DNA of 64,000 bases from Actinomucor elegans (taxonomy: Eukaryota; Mucoromycota; Mucoromycetes; Mucorales; Mucoraceae). The translations under genes and the position numbers were made by a program. Shown piece after piece: positions 22,821-34,742 of this stretch; the stretch's first letter is position 1; each line of letters starts with the position of its first letter. The notes under the pieces are model-generated. The model was not told the origin of the DNA and did no database searches. It was given only the letters and a program-made list of their open reading frames with translations. The stretch lies in the NCBI GenBank assembly GCA_026027325.1, contig JAMSLZ010000012.1:310001-374000 (forward strand), read 5' to 3'.

Positions 22821-23985
22821 TTAGGCCAAATCATCTGGTAAATCTAAAATATGACCCATCTTTTTGACTTTGACAGCCAAATACTTGTCCATTTCATTTC
22901 TCGGTGTAGATGCGCCAGAAGATAGCACAGGCGAACCTTCTCCCAAGTTACTATGTGTCAATTCCCTTTTTACTAAAGAGGGTGATGGTAAAGCGCTATT
23001 CGTATTACTTCCACCATTACCAATCAAGTCTGAAATGACAGGCGAAGACCATGATCGAGGTATCATCGATTGGCGCTTCACTACCTTGATAGCACCAAAT
23101 GATTCTAATTGTTTGATTTTATCGGGATTATTTGTTAAAAGGTGAACATTGGATAACTGCAAGTCTTTGAGAATTGCGTTAGCAATACCGTATGTTCGAC
23201 CATCAGCAGGATGACTCAACAATACATTGGCAGCAACCGTATCATGACCGAGGTCTTGTAAATTATACGCTCTAATCCAAAGGATTAATGTTCCCTTCCC
23301 TTTTCTAGAATATTTGCACTTACTTTAACTTTTCCATCAAACCAATACCTCGACCTTCTTGTCTTAAATATACGATAACACCACGTCCGGCCTCTTGCAT
23401 CTGCGCCATAGCACTATCCAACTGTTCACCACAATCACAACGCGCAGAATGCACAGTCTCGCCTGTAAAACACTCTGAATGGATACGTACCATGGGTGGT
23501 TCGGGTAATAAACGCCATTCACTTTTCGCTTTTGCCTGTTGCGATTCCAAATAAGCTTCTTGATCCTCTGTTAAAGCTAATGAACGGCTTTCATCTGTCA
23601 CTACCTCTTCTAATCGACCATAGTAAGCACCTCGGACAACACGGTTCATGATCGTCTCGTTTTCCCATGTTTGGTCCAAGGACTTGCTTCGAATATCATC
23701 ACCGTAAACAATAGCTAAGTGCTCTTTGGTATCTTGGTTGTTCTTATAGAGATACAAGTACATTTCTCCTCCTTCAGTAGTGGGAATACGAGCGCGTACT
23801 TGGCATTGGATCTTGACCTCGTTATCAGGTACAAGTCTGGGAGTGACAGCACTAGGTGAATAGACTTGGTTCTTTAAAAACTCGATATAATCTTGGATGG
23901 TAGGTGGATCGGCTTTATCGCATTTCTGTGAGGGTGAATCACTGACAACGTTCATGCCAAATAATGTAAAAAGTGTAGAGCTCAT
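22821..23985 (-). CDS. RIB1: GTP cyclohydrolase II (riboflavin synthesis)
   Basis: Converts GTP to 2,5-diamino-6-ribosylamino-4-pyrimidinone 5'-phosphate, formate and pyrophosphate, the first step to riboflavin. 370 aa from exons 23985-23324 and 23271-22821. The zinc and active-site core is intact: [24 protein letters not shown] holds the three zinc Cys, and [15 protein letters not shown] the nucleophile region. [13 protein letters not shown] matches the end of the RibA fold. An about 110-residue N-terminal extension and an about 60-residue Ser/Gly/Asn-rich insertion before [13 protein letters not shown] are extra to bacterial RibA; the extension resembles fungal Rib1. Confidence 0.95.
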
Positions 23986-26059
23986 TCTTTTTCAGTCTGT
24001 ATGTATGCTAGTAAAAGAGCGAAAGGGAAAAAGAAAAACGAAAAGAAAACTGTATTTATAATGACCCATATCCTGAGTAATCCAGTTGGTAATCAATTAA
24101 ATGTCCGTTCTGAGATTTGTCAGATTTGGTGACAAATATGCTGCTGAGTGGAATAAGATGATCATGGTTCAGTGTTACAGAATCTCATTATTTCAATATG
24201 AAGTGCTGTCATTATATAACATCCTGACGACAATAGCAAACTATTTATACACTTAATGTGCTTGAGATTTAGGTAGTTTCCTTCAAACAGAGTTTCAAGG
24301 GACAAGAGGACGTTGACGTTTGTTCTTCTTTCCGATATCATAACATATTCTGTGCTTCCTTTAAACAAAAATAAGGTATCCTAATGTTTATGCTATAGGG
24401 CTGCATTGCAAACTATTCCTTCTCTAAAATACTTTTAATTGCTGTCAAAAACCAATGCAAAGACTTTCCACTATGAAATATTTTTGATATCTATTGGCTG
24501 TCGTCTATTGAATATAATTCCGCCGCAGGACATCCCTGATAGATGCGCTATGTATTAACAGAGTTTAATAGAGAATTGAAAGGCGTCAATGGAATCCGAT
24601 ATGCCTTATCATTTATTAGATTATATTTAATAAATAAAAGAGGCCTAGTCAAGGTTTTTATAAATACGGTCATGGCTCGAACATTTTAATTACACGGAAA
24701 ATATCGCTGTATACTCTCTACTACTTACAAATTTAGTCTTGACAATATCGTCTTTATATTTTACAAAGAAAATAGAGCGTGAGAAAATTGAGCTTGAAGG
24801 GTCTGTTTTTTTTCTGAATCCAGTTATTTCTATCCAATGTATCTACATTTCTCAACCAATTCTCATTGTTCAATCTCACATTTAATGACTAGCACATACT
24901 TCTGATAAATTACTGCAGTACTAAAACCATTATTGACAAATCAAAAACAAAATAAAAATACAATGACTAAGTATACATTTCATTTAACAATAATCATCAT
25001 CTCTAGATCTCTAGCGGATCTTCCAAGTCTAAAAGTCGAATCATGAGTAAGCTATGTTCAAATAGAGTTATTACAACTGTTAAAGTCACTCATTTTTTAA
25101 GATTAGACAAGTTTCTTTCAACCACTACCTCAAACTAGACCATACTTTGTTCTTTAATGCGATTTTCGAATTATTAACAAACTCCGAAATCAATTCCTAA
25201 ACCTTACTATTATTTGAGATTGAGACAAGCCCGACTTTTTCTAGATTTACAATATTTATTAGTAAAGTAAATATATAATCATGATATGAATGCGTAGTAA
25301 ATTCTGTATTAGCGACTGTGCTAAACCATCCAGTTTTAGCCTTGGTGAAACCAAGTATATCTGCTTTTTCGTTGCCCTCTTCATCTTGGTCATCATCGCC
25401 ACTTTCGATACAGCTTTCATACACTATTGACTAGAGATTTTTGATAAGCTTCTATGAGAGCGGGGAGGAGTGAACCATGTTAGTTCTGAAACAATACTTA
25501 TCTATAAAAAAATATTTCTCTGTCTAAAATGGAAGGATCGGATAGTCTAAAAAACTGATGCTGGAGTAAAAATACAGCTTGGCTCACACCACCCAGACTG
25601 GTCTACCCTCAGAATCCACACAGTTAAACTGCTAGTATCCAGTGGATTCCATGTTTTCCTTTGCTTTTTTACCTTTCCATTTCCTTTTAGATTTAGCCTA
25701 GGCGGTATACGTGTGTCTAATTAACACCACGCGCTCATCAAGACTTTTTTTTTATAATATAACAATCCAACAGAATCAAGTTCTACATATAACGGAGTAA
25801 AGATTATGCGTGGTTTCTTACCAAAAAATTGCAGATGCACGCGTAAAAGTCTATTAAAATTAATAGAAACTGGAGATATCACACCTTACAAGAGTTTGGA
25901 TATTCAACTGCCGATGATTATTCGTGATGTCAGCGATTTTTTGCGCGTACACATCAACACACATACACATTCTATTGGTTTTTTCTTTCTTTTTAAAAAA
26001 AGACTCACTTAAAACCATAAAACAATTAAACAAAATCAGTATACGGCTTCTTTTAGACT
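23986..26059. other. Gene-poor 2-kb region upstream of DHH1
   Basis: No supported gene. A minus-strand 75-codon frame at 25197-25424 begins with an acidic stretch but has no splice partner or domain. A plus-strand 68-codon frame at 25806-26012 lies in the likely DHH1 leader. The region carries the RIB1 and DHH1 promoters. Confidence 0.45.
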
Positions 26060-27825
26060 ATGGCTTCTCAACAACAGTTAAGGTAGTATTCGTATATTCA
26101 ACCGAGATTTACTTTTATTTTGTGCTGATCATTTTCGTGCTTACTACAGTCATGAAAATGATAATTGGAAGAAGGATCTCGCTGTTCCCAAGAAGGACAT
26201 GAGACCTCAAACAGAGGTAGTGCTCGAGAAATCTTTGGCAGTAAGAATGGTAACTGATGCTTAATGTTTAGGATGTTACTGCTACCAAAGGAAACGAATT
26301 TGAAGATTATTTCTTGAAGCGAGAACTGTTGATGGGTATTTTCGAAGCTGGTTTCGAACGTCCTTCCCCTATTCAAGAAGAAGCTATTCCTATTGCTTTG
26401 ACTGGCCGAGATATCCTTGCCAGAGCTAAAAACGGTACTGGCAAAACCGCTGCCTTTGTCATCCCCACCCTCGAGAAAATCAATAACAAAAAGGCCAAGA
26501 TTCAAGCATTATTGCTTGTACCTACGCGTGAGTTGGCACTGCAAACCGCTCAAGTTTGTAAGAACCTCGGTAAACATTTGAACTTGCAAGTCATGGTAAC
26601 TACCGGTGGTACTACCTTGAAAGATGATATTATGCGTCTCAGTGAACCTGTCCACGTTGTAGTGGGTACTCCCGGTCGTATCCTTGACCTTGCTTCCAAG
26701 CACGTAGCTGATTTCAGCGAAGCTTCTACGTTCGTTATGGATGAAGCCGATAAACTCTTGTCACCTGAATTTACACCTATTATCGATCAACTTATCAGCT
26801 TCTTTCCCAAGGACAGACAAATTATGCTTTTTAGTGCTACTTTTCCCATGATTGTCAAGTCCTTCAAGGACAAGTATCTGGTTAAGCCTTATGAAATCAA
26901 TTTGATGGATGAGTTAACATTGCGTGGTGTTACTCAGTACTATGCTTATGTCGAAGAAAAGCAAAAAGTTCATTGTTTGAATACCTTATTTTCAAAGGTA
27001 ATACAATTTTGCTAGCGTGATCCGGTAGACTAACCTTCTTTGTAGCTTCAAATCAATCAATCGATCATCTTTTGTAATTCTACGAACCGTGTGGAGCTTT
27101 TGGCTAAAAAGATCACTGAATTAGGCTATTCGTGCTTCTATTCTCATGCTAAAATGCTTCAATCACACCGTAACCGTGTCTTTCATGATTTCAGAAACGG
27201 CGTTTGCCGTAACCTTGTCTGTTCTGATTTGTTGACACGTGGTATCGATATTCAAGCAGTCAATGTAGTGATTAACTTTGATTTCCCTAAGAATGCTGAG
27301 ACTTATCTTCATCGTATTGGTCGTTCGGGTCGTTTTGGCCACTTGGGTTTGGCTATCAACTTGATTACCTATGAAGATCGGTTCAATCTTTACAAGATTG
27401 AACGCGAATTAGGTACAGAAATCCAACCTATTCCTCCTGTTATTGACAAGAACCTTTATGTTGCCCCTAATGCTCTTGAGGATGCTCAAGTCCAACAACC
27501 TAACCGTCAACAAGCTATTGCTACACGCCAACAGCAACAGCAGCGCGAAGTTTATCCTCAACAATCACAATCACAACAACAATATCATTATAATCATCAC
27601 CAACAGCAACAGTATCAACAAGGAAACCAGTTCCAACAGCAACAACACCAGCAACACCAACAACAACACCAACAACAACAACAACAACAACAGCAGCAGC
27701 AGCAGCAGCAGCAGCAACATCAACCAAATGGTCAGTATCAAGGTAATGGCCGAGGAAACTATCATAATGGTAGAGGAAATGGACGCCGTCCACAGCAACA
27801 GAGAGGTCAATCTTCAAGATCATAA
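26060..27825 (+). CDS. DHH1: DEAD-box RNA helicase Dhh1/DDX6
   Basis: Cytoplasmic helicase of P-bodies, acting in mRNA decapping and translational repression. 531 aa from exons 26060-26082, 26150-26216, 26272-26997 and 27046-27825. All core motifs are present: Q-motif region [13 protein letters not shown], motif [40 protein letters not shown] and HRIGRSGR. The N-terminal [22 protein letters not shown] block is the Dhh1/DDX6 signature that sets it apart from eIF4A. The C-terminus is a long Gln/His-rich low-complexity tail encoded by CAA/CAG runs, ending in a Gly/Arg-Asn segment, as in other fungal Dhh1 proteins. Confidence 0.97.
27593..27720. repeat. CAA/CAG repeat encoding poly-Gln
   Basis: Near-continuous CAA and CAG codons within the DHH1 tail, interspersed with CAC/CAT (His). 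Probably length-variable; prion-like composition. Confidence 0.85.
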
Positions 27826-29320
27826 TCTTTTTTTTATAATTTTTATTACAACTGTAAATAAGTTTAGAAGATCCCCCACTACCACAAACACACAACCTAC
27901 CTTTTCTAACAATATTTTCTCTTTATCATAATCAATTTCCTTATTATAATCCAACACCTTTATATAAAAATGCCACCTTCGCCCTCTCTTCCTTTTTTTT
28001 TCTTTTTTTTTTTTTTTTTTTGTCTTAACAAGAATCAATCTCTTTAATCTCTATTTTATAACTTGTCATTGTATATACATACATTTCTTTTGTCCATAAG
28101 AGGATTCAAATAATTAAACTATTCAAAAAACTTTATTTGTTTCTATTACTGCTGTTTCTATATTTGTTCGCTGTTTGACCCCATTAGGTGACGGAAATTC
28201 AATAATGAACCCTCCACCACCATTATAGCCCTCCCTTGATGAAAATCATAAATTTTTTTGATTGTATGTAGGGTAACAGCTACTCAAAATATCATATTAA
28301 ATATTTAGTGATTTATACTATTGATTGGTATTGCCTATAACATCTTGTTTCCATAGTTTAATATTAAATAGACTTGTTTTAAATGACACCAAAAAATAAA
28401 GTACGTGTATCCTCTAACGCTGCAACTTCCTTAAGATTGCTTACATAAATAGAAAAAGCATTCAATTATAAATACAAAGCGCACGTTGAAAAACAGTAGT
28501 GCATGGCCTCGCAACGAACAAAGACTATTATAGAGATGACTGTAGAAGTGAATTCGGGAAGTTTATAGCACCAGAGACATACTTTCATTGAGACGACAAT
28601 CAAATTTGTGCAGGAACTACTGAAGGAAATAATCTAGTAGGGGCAATTTCGGAAAATACAGTATTGTTTCCTTTGGAGCAAAATTGTACATTTTATTTTC
28701 TTATCAATCTCTCACCAGTCCTATCACATAAAAGCGGATACAGGATCCTTACAATTTTTATTAAGCACTGAAGGTACATAAATTCATTTATCGCATTTGA
28801 TCTAGGATTACCATTCAGATTTGATTGTTCCAGCTTCCAACATATTAGCATGATAAATTGATCAGCTCAAAAGGTTTCGATCAATATTAGCATATGGTTA
28901 ATAACAAAAGCTCGTCATGTATTGCTATATCTAACGCAGGCTTGATTCAACATGCAAAGAAAAAAAAAAGAAAAAAAAATAGTCTGTAGCTTTACATGCT
29001 TTGGTTATAATCATTTGTTTTAACCTTTGTGGGTCAATTAGATAATTGTTTCTCATTACCCAATTAAAAGCCCTCAGCTTTCCTTGATTTATGTCTTTTT
29101 CAGCAGGTATCACGAAATCAAACAATAGATATCAAAAGAAGATTCTGGCAACTGTTTGTTAGGGAAAATAATTTACCTAGTACATTGTTCCCTGATTGGA
29201 TATCGGTTTTTTAAATAATGTGTGACTTTTAAAACCAAGCAAGCCCTGGACAATTAAAAAAACTCTTAAAGCCTTCACTTTCCCACCTCTTTCTTTTCAT
29301 ATCATCTATTCATTTTAAAC
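27826..29320. other. Intergenic
   Basis: About 1.5 kb: DHH1 3' region with a C/T-rich stretch and T run near 28000, then AT-rich sequence with no gene found. Confidence 0.45.
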
Positions 29321-29582
29321 ATGTTCCAAAAGCTCGCTAATTTCTGGTTCTCTAGCTTTGTTACTGAACGTCTTTTAGCTAGTCCTCTGTTTAATCGCAT
29401 GGCTGCAAAGACACATCAACATGTCTCTACTATCACCAACAAAGGTCAGTATATCATAAATGATCATTTTGCACTAGTCATATTGATATAAAGTGTTAAT
29501 AGGCGCTCAAACCGGTGGTGAATTCATGAAGGCTTTCAAGGAAAACTTGGAGAAGGAGGCCAGAAAGAATCTTAGAAAGTAA
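29321..29582 (+). CDS. 67-aa protein, unknown function
   Basis: Two exons, 29321-29444 and 29503-29582, joined by a 58-nt intron (gtcagt...aatag) in frame. The product is basic and amphipathic: an aromatic start (MFQKLANFWFSSF), a central RLLASPLFNRMA stretch and a Lys/Glu-rich end. I do not recognise it by name; the start could be a mitochondrial or membrane-associating helix. The GC-richer coding bias compared with surroundings, the clean intron and a plausible leader support a real gene. Confidence 0.65.
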
Positions 29583-29836
29583 ATCTACTCCAAGCTCTCT
29601 CCTATGACTGCAACCATAACCCCATTACGCACATATTTATACACATCTTCTTGCTTATACATCCTCTCTTATTAGCACATATACATAATAACAAAAGTTT
29701 TTCTTTATTGTCTGTGACTTGAAGAAACTACAGTAAAAATCGATTGATCTTGCAGTGATATGATTTATTTGGATTAAGATGAGATGATTTACTAAGGAAA
29801 AGGGTATATGGTTATACAAGTGATAAGGAAAAGGGA

Positions 29837-30985
29837 TTATACAATGGCATCTGCATCCGTAGTTGGTTCTGCTGTGATAATACGTTCCATTTTACGAGCT
29901 CGGTTGTAATCAGAAACTGCCCGGAGTATGATAAACCAACCAATGAACATCATTAAATATGCGATTATGTCTGCTTGAGCTGCGTCTTGGCCCACAGTTT
30001 CATGACCTTCACCGTCATAATCAAAGTCTTCGTCTAATGTTCCTCCTAATAAAAGAAGAATAAGTATTATTGGAGATGCGGAACAATAAATAGGACTTAC
30101 TACTACGAATGTAAAATCCATACTGTATCAATGAGACACCTAATCCTGCACGAGCACCATCCTATGACAAAGCATCAGTAATGATTGGCTGATTTTACTC
30201 GGCATCACCCTTACCTTGGCAGCATGTGTTGTGTGTAAAAGGTATGTCAACATGAACCCAACTAATTGAAAGCTTGCGGATACTAAGAATTGCTTGTCAT
30301 TTAGTTAACTATGAACTCTCCAATGTACTACGCACTACGTACTCATTAAATTCCACAAAAAGCTTACAATGCTGCCTACTGGTAACCCTTCTACAAGCAC
30401 TATGTCTCCCATACCAGCAGGTGCAATGATCGTTGTTTGCCAGTAAGGTGGCGTTGCATCTGCAGAAGCTTCTTCGTAGGTCTAAGCAAATGAACAAGGT
30501 TAGATTCCTTTTCTTTTATCAGCCACATACAGTATTTCCCGAAACTTACTGGTGGGACTTCTTCTACTTTAGAATCAGACTCTGGTTTTGCTGACATATT
30601 GGAAAACACACCATCAGTTGAATGCTGTTGGATATATGCTGGTGAAGTGGATCTTGCGGTAGAAGTGGTAGTGGTAGCGGTACCAGTAGCACTGGGAAGT
30701 AATTGATGATATTCTGTTTCTATCAAATGATTATCTTCTTGGTCCTCCTCGCTAATATCAAAAGTGTCTTCCAAGTCCGTTCTCTGGTGAGTTGTTGGAG
30801 ATATATTATCTATTGAATATTGTCTTTGTTGTTGTTGATGCAAATCATCGTCTTGATTCTCAAGAGGAATCTATGAGTGTCGAGGAGAGAAGAAAAAAAG
30901 TATAAGCAAATACTGCTACTAGGAAAATGTGCTTTCAGTTTGTATAATTGATATCTACCTGCTCGTATCTATGGCTGCTTGGCAT
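29837..30985 (-). CDS. Bsd2/NDFIP-type ubiquitin-ligase adaptor
   Basis: Membrane adaptor that recruits Rsp5/Nedd4 ligases to transporters; yeast Bsd2 controls metal transporters. 269 aa from six exons: 30985-30959, 30870-30550, 30481-30368, 30292-30215, 30161-30101 and 30045-29837. The PY motif PPTYEEA is assembled across the exon 2/3 junction (residues about 115-118), and ATPPYWQTT follows. The conserved membrane core reads LVEGLPVGS, then FLVSASFQLVGFMLTYLLHTTHAAK, ARAGLGVSLIQYGFYIR and a final helix IIAYLMMFIGWFII, i.e. three helices as in the NDFIP family. The N-terminal 110 residues are Gln/Thr/Asp-rich and disordered. Confidence 0.9.
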
Positions 30986-31338
30986 AATAATGGTTGTTCT
31001 ATTTAGAAAATAATTTGGATTACAAAAGAAAGAAGAGATAGAATAATAAAGAATGGGATTAATAAGAAAAGCAAATAATTTAATCTCAAATCTACTATTC
31101 TATACTTGATTGGCTATTAGACATTATCTGCGTTTAAATAAAGGTCCGTGTTGAATTACTTGATGAAATGTTGAAATCACGTCTAATTCGACAATGACTC
31201 TAGTTCATGTCTTAGCATCCGAGAAACACATGGAACGAGATACATTCTTTTTTTATTGATAGGCATTTATAGCTATACATATATACCTTTGAGAATATAC
31301 GTTGCAAGTTCCGAAAGAAGAACCATTGTTCTACCATG

Positions 31339-31344
<6 letters not shown>

Positions 31345-31377
<33 letters not shown>
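31345..31377. repeat. Poly-T tract
   Basis: About 33 consecutive T residues in intergenic DNA. Confidence 0.9.
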
Positions 31378-31381
<4 letters not shown>

Positions 31382-32162
31382 TTTGAGTATCACTCGAATG
31401 AGAATCAGGTAGCCTACGAGTGTCATTAAGCACTAGGAATTTGAATTTACATTCAAGATCCAGTAAATTATGATTTTAATTCTCAATTATCCAGAATTTC
31501 AAACTTAAGAGAGCATGACACTCTAATCAACACCTCTCTGGTCGATCTCGGGCGAGAGGAGGAGGAAATGTCACGTCTGCCCCACACTAGAATAGTAGCT
31601 TTGAACATATGCGTTGTTACAATGCGTGCACTCGATAAAAATCAAGCAATTCAAGAGTAGTTTGCCATAAGAAATAGACGTACAATCATTTGACATAAAT
31701 AAATACGCAATAGTGCAGCGGATAGTGCAAAAGTTAATAAAGCAGGATGATTCAGGCTGATCGAAAATTGGAGATAACTCATAAAGATAAAGCTTCTTGT
31801 TACACGTTGGTTTCCAACATTAGGGTCTAGCGAACATTTGCCATTGTAAGTTGGTACAAATGATGGGTAATACAGACTGCTGCTATAGGGAGAGGGGGGG
31901 GGATATATATGCCTATTAATGATGCTTAGAGTAACAGCAGAACAAATAAAAGCTTATCGGAATATTGGATCAAAGACACAAGTCGGGTCTGATAGCCCGT
32001 TAAGTCCTTTCTATTGTTTGTGTGAATAATTGCTTATACCCTTAAGTACGTAGTCGTACGATTTAAAATGAAAGGGTGTGCTAAGACGGTCAACAGGAAA
32101 TACGCAGAACAGTGATGTTCGGATACTCAAAAAACATCATTCCCACGACCTTAGGGTGTATG

Positions 32163-32176
32163 TATAAATATATAAG
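32163..32176 (+). promoter_or_regulatory. TATA-like box of homogentisate dioxygenase gene
   Basis: TATAAATATATAAG lies about 70 bases upstream of the HGD ATG, a usual place for a TATA element with a short leader. Confidence 0.5.
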
Positions 32177-32234
32177 CATAAAGTAGAGCTTTCTATCAAA
32201 TAATCACTCTATCTCTCTTTTTATATTTTTGAAT

Positions 32235-33737
32235 ATGACTAATAAAGACACATACGTATACCAAGAAGGCTTTGGAAATCATTTTTCTTCTGAAGCATTG
32301 CCTGGCGCTCTTCCTAAAGGACAAAATACACCTCAAATATGCCCTTATAACTTGTACGCTGAGCAGTTATCAGGCACAGCCTTTACAGTACCACGCACAC
32401 ATAATCAAAGAAGGTAAATTATTGCAAATAGAACCTCAAGACATGTTCTAATCCTATCTTCTTTTTAGTTGGCTCTATCGTATTCGTCCTTCGGTTGTCC
32501 ATACACCATTTGTGCGTAACAAATCAGTCAATGACTTGCTTGTCAGTAAGTTTGGCGGAGAGGATGTGTTGATTACTCCAACTCAAATCCGCTGGAGTCC
32601 ATTCGACTTGCCTACCGATAAAGTAAATTTTGTACAAGGATTAAAGTCATTGGCCGGAGCTGGAGATCCAGCTTGTCGTAGCGGTCTTGCTGTTCACGTC
32701 TATACTGCGAACACTGATATGGGTAAATCTGCATTCTACAATTCTGATGGTGATTTCTTGATTGGTAAGCTATGAGAAACTAAAGAGAAGGTGTAGGTGA
32801 TCTGTTAGAGAGATCTAAACGCGTCTTTGTATAGTTCCTCAACAAGGTGTTCTTGATATCTTTACCGAGTTTGGTAAAATGAAAGTTGCCCCTAATGAAA
32901 TTGCTGTGATCCAAAGAGGTGTTCGTTTCACTGTCAGCTTGCCTGATGGTGCATCCAGAGGTTATGTTCTTGAAGTATTTGGTGCTCACTTTGAATTACC
33001 CGACCTTGGACCCATTGGTGCCAACGGCCTTGCTAATCCTCGCGATTTCTTGACACCTACAGCTCACTTTGAAGAGGAAAACAACGTAGAGTGGGAAATT
33101 ATCACAAAATTCAATGGACAATTATTTAGCGCCAAACAGGACCATACACCATTTGATGTGGTTGCCTGGCACGGTAATTATGCTCCATATAAATATGACT
33201 TGGCCAATTTCTGTACTATCAACAGTGTTTCTTTTGATCATATTGTAAGTCAACTGAGCATACGTATTTGCAGAACTCTAACTCGTTATTGAATGGTAGG
33301 ATCCTTCCATCTTTACAGTCTTGACAGCTAAATCAGATACACCTGGTGTTGCAATTGCAGATTTCGTCATCTTCCCCCCTCGTTGGGCAGTAACAGAAAA
33401 GACTTTCAGACCACCATACTTCCACCGTAACTGTATGTCTGAATTTATGGGTTTGATCAAGGGCGACTATGATGGTAAAGCAGATGGATTCTTGCCTGGC
33501 GGTGGATCACTTCATAGTGCCATGACTCCTCATGGTCCTGATGCTGCTGTATTTGAAGCAGCTTCCAAGGCAGAATTAAAACCAGTCTATGTTGGTAAGA
33601 GTGATCAAGCGTTTATGTTTGAAACATGCTTTATGCTATCATTAACGCCTTGGGGTCTTGAAACTTGCGGTAAAGTACAAGAAAACTATTATAAAGCATG
33701 GCAAAAACTAGAAAACAAATTCAATGGTAAACCATAA
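32235..33737 (+). CDS. HGD: Homogentisate 1,2-dioxygenase
   Basis: Opens the ring of homogentisate to maleylacetoacetate in Phe/Tyr breakdown; iron(II)-dependent, cytosolic. 440 aa from exons 32235-32413, 32469-32764, 32835-33244 and 33300-33737 (human 445). Matches the family throughout: [19 protein letters not shown] at the start, [23 protein letters not shown], and the iron site region [16 protein letters not shown] plus MTPHGPDA, which supply the His/Glu/His ligands. The start ATG was preferred to the in-frame TTG just upstream. It ends only 33 bases from the stop of the convergent LIN1-like gene. No other tyrosine-pathway gene is next to it. Confidence 0.97.
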
Positions 33738-33770
33738 ATAAATAAAAAAAATAAAATAATATAAACACTT
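33738..33770. terminator. Shared 3' region of convergent HGD and LIN1-like genes
   Basis: 33-base AT-rich spacer with AATAAA-type signals (AAATAAATAAAAAAAATAAA). The two mRNAs must overlap at their 3' ends unless cleavage is unusually close to the stops. Confidence 0.5.
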
Positions 33771-34742
33771 TTATTGAGTCGTTGGTATCCAATCTTGAGA
33801 CACTACGCCTTCTTTTCTTAAATAACGCACCATCATCTCAAACGTATCTTCATATATGTTGAAATGGCCCAGAGCCATCATTTGATCCGCTAAACCAGTA
33901 ATGGATTCTACTTTTTTACGTCTCAATTCCTCTTCACCCTCACTCAACTGTGTTGTTGGAGCTTTCTTGTTCTTGTTCTTTTTATCCAACATCTTCTGCT
34001 TCCAAGCAGGCAGCTTCTTTGGTAAAGAATTAGCCAAGGAAGTCAATGCTTCTTGTACAGTCTGTCCAGGTTTCAAATATTCCACTAGCGCAAGATAGAT
34101 ATCCGTTTGAGTCTGTGGTGTATCCAATTGACGCTTCGCTTCTTTCAAAGCTTCATCTCTTTCTCTCTTTTCACGTGCCTCTTTTGCCTTGTTGATATCT
34201 TTGCGCGATATACCTTCCATCCATTTGTCATGAAACGCTTGAGGATCCACTTTGTTACGGATATAGTTGCCTTGATCATCCACACTGCCTTCCTCCATCT
34301 CTTCTTTCATATTGAAGGCTGAAATCTTGGATGCTTTCTTTTGTCCATCTTCTATATCATCCTCTTCTTCACGATCATAGGAATCAAACTCTTGCCCTTC
34401 AATTTCAGAAGCTTTTGCTTTGCCTTTATCTTTTGTAGGTTCAGGTTCACCACCAAACATATCAAAATCTTCACCAGTTGTGGCAGTAGGTAGCTCTTCT
34501 TCATCTTTCTTTTTGCTGCTTTCATCTTCAGAGTCGCTGCTATAGGCTCCACCCCCTACTTCTTCATCATCGCTGTCATATACGTCGAAATTAACAGCTC
34601 CACGACGGGACTTTTTGTCTTCCAACTGATCTTCATGATCAAACTCGAAATCGGTTTCACTGGATTGCGGTTTGGATTTTTTATCAAAACGGACGCGTTT
34701 GGACGAATTACTTCCTTGTAAATCAAACACTCTTTTGGACAT
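33771..34742 (-). CDS. LIN1/CD2BP2 (U5-52K) homologue lacking the GYF domain
   Basis: Intronless, 323 aa. Human CD2BP2/yeast Lin1 belongs to the U5 snRNP assembly pathway. Shared blocks: KISAFNMKEEMEEGSVDDQGNY (compare human ITPFNLQEEMEEG...DADGNY), DKWMEGI, and ITGLADQMMALGHFNIYEDT (human LSGLADQMVARGNLGVYQET). The N-terminal half is very acidic and Ser-rich, as in the family. The C-terminal GYF domain, which in human CD2BP2 binds proline-rich partners, is missing: the chain ends about 20 residues after the conserved helix, and the HGD coding region begins 33 bases away, leaving no room for another exon. The start is MSKRVFDLQ. Confidence 0.88.
   Translation of the reverse strand: MSKRVFDLQGSNSSKRVRFDKKSKPQSSETDFEFDHEDQLEDKKSRRGAVNFDVYDSDDEEVGGGAYSSDSEDESSKKKDEEELPTATTGEDFDMFGGEPEPTKDKGKAKASEIEGQEFDSYDREEEDDIEDGQKKASKISAFNMKEEMEEGSVDDQGNYIRNKVDPQAFHDKWMEGISRKDINKAKEAREKRERDEALKEAKRQLDTPQTQTDIYLALVEYLKPGQTVQEALTSLANSLPKKLPAWKQKMLDKKNKNKKAPTTQLSEGEEELRRKKVESITGLADQMMALGHFNIYEDTFEMMVRYLRKEGVVSQDWIPTTQ

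Larger units (their letters stand above)
30986..32234. other. Intergenic upstream of HGD
   Basis: About 1.25 kb without a gene. Contains a 33-T tract at 31345-31377 and a short G run near 31892. Ends with the HGD promoter. Confidence 0.5.

Noticed and set aside
25197..25424. 75-codon minus-strand frame with an acidic start
   Set aside because: No domain, no introns linking it to other exons, ends in AT-rich sequence.
25806..26012. 68-codon frame before DHH1
   Set aside because: Lies in the likely 5' leader of DHH1; at most an upstream ORF.
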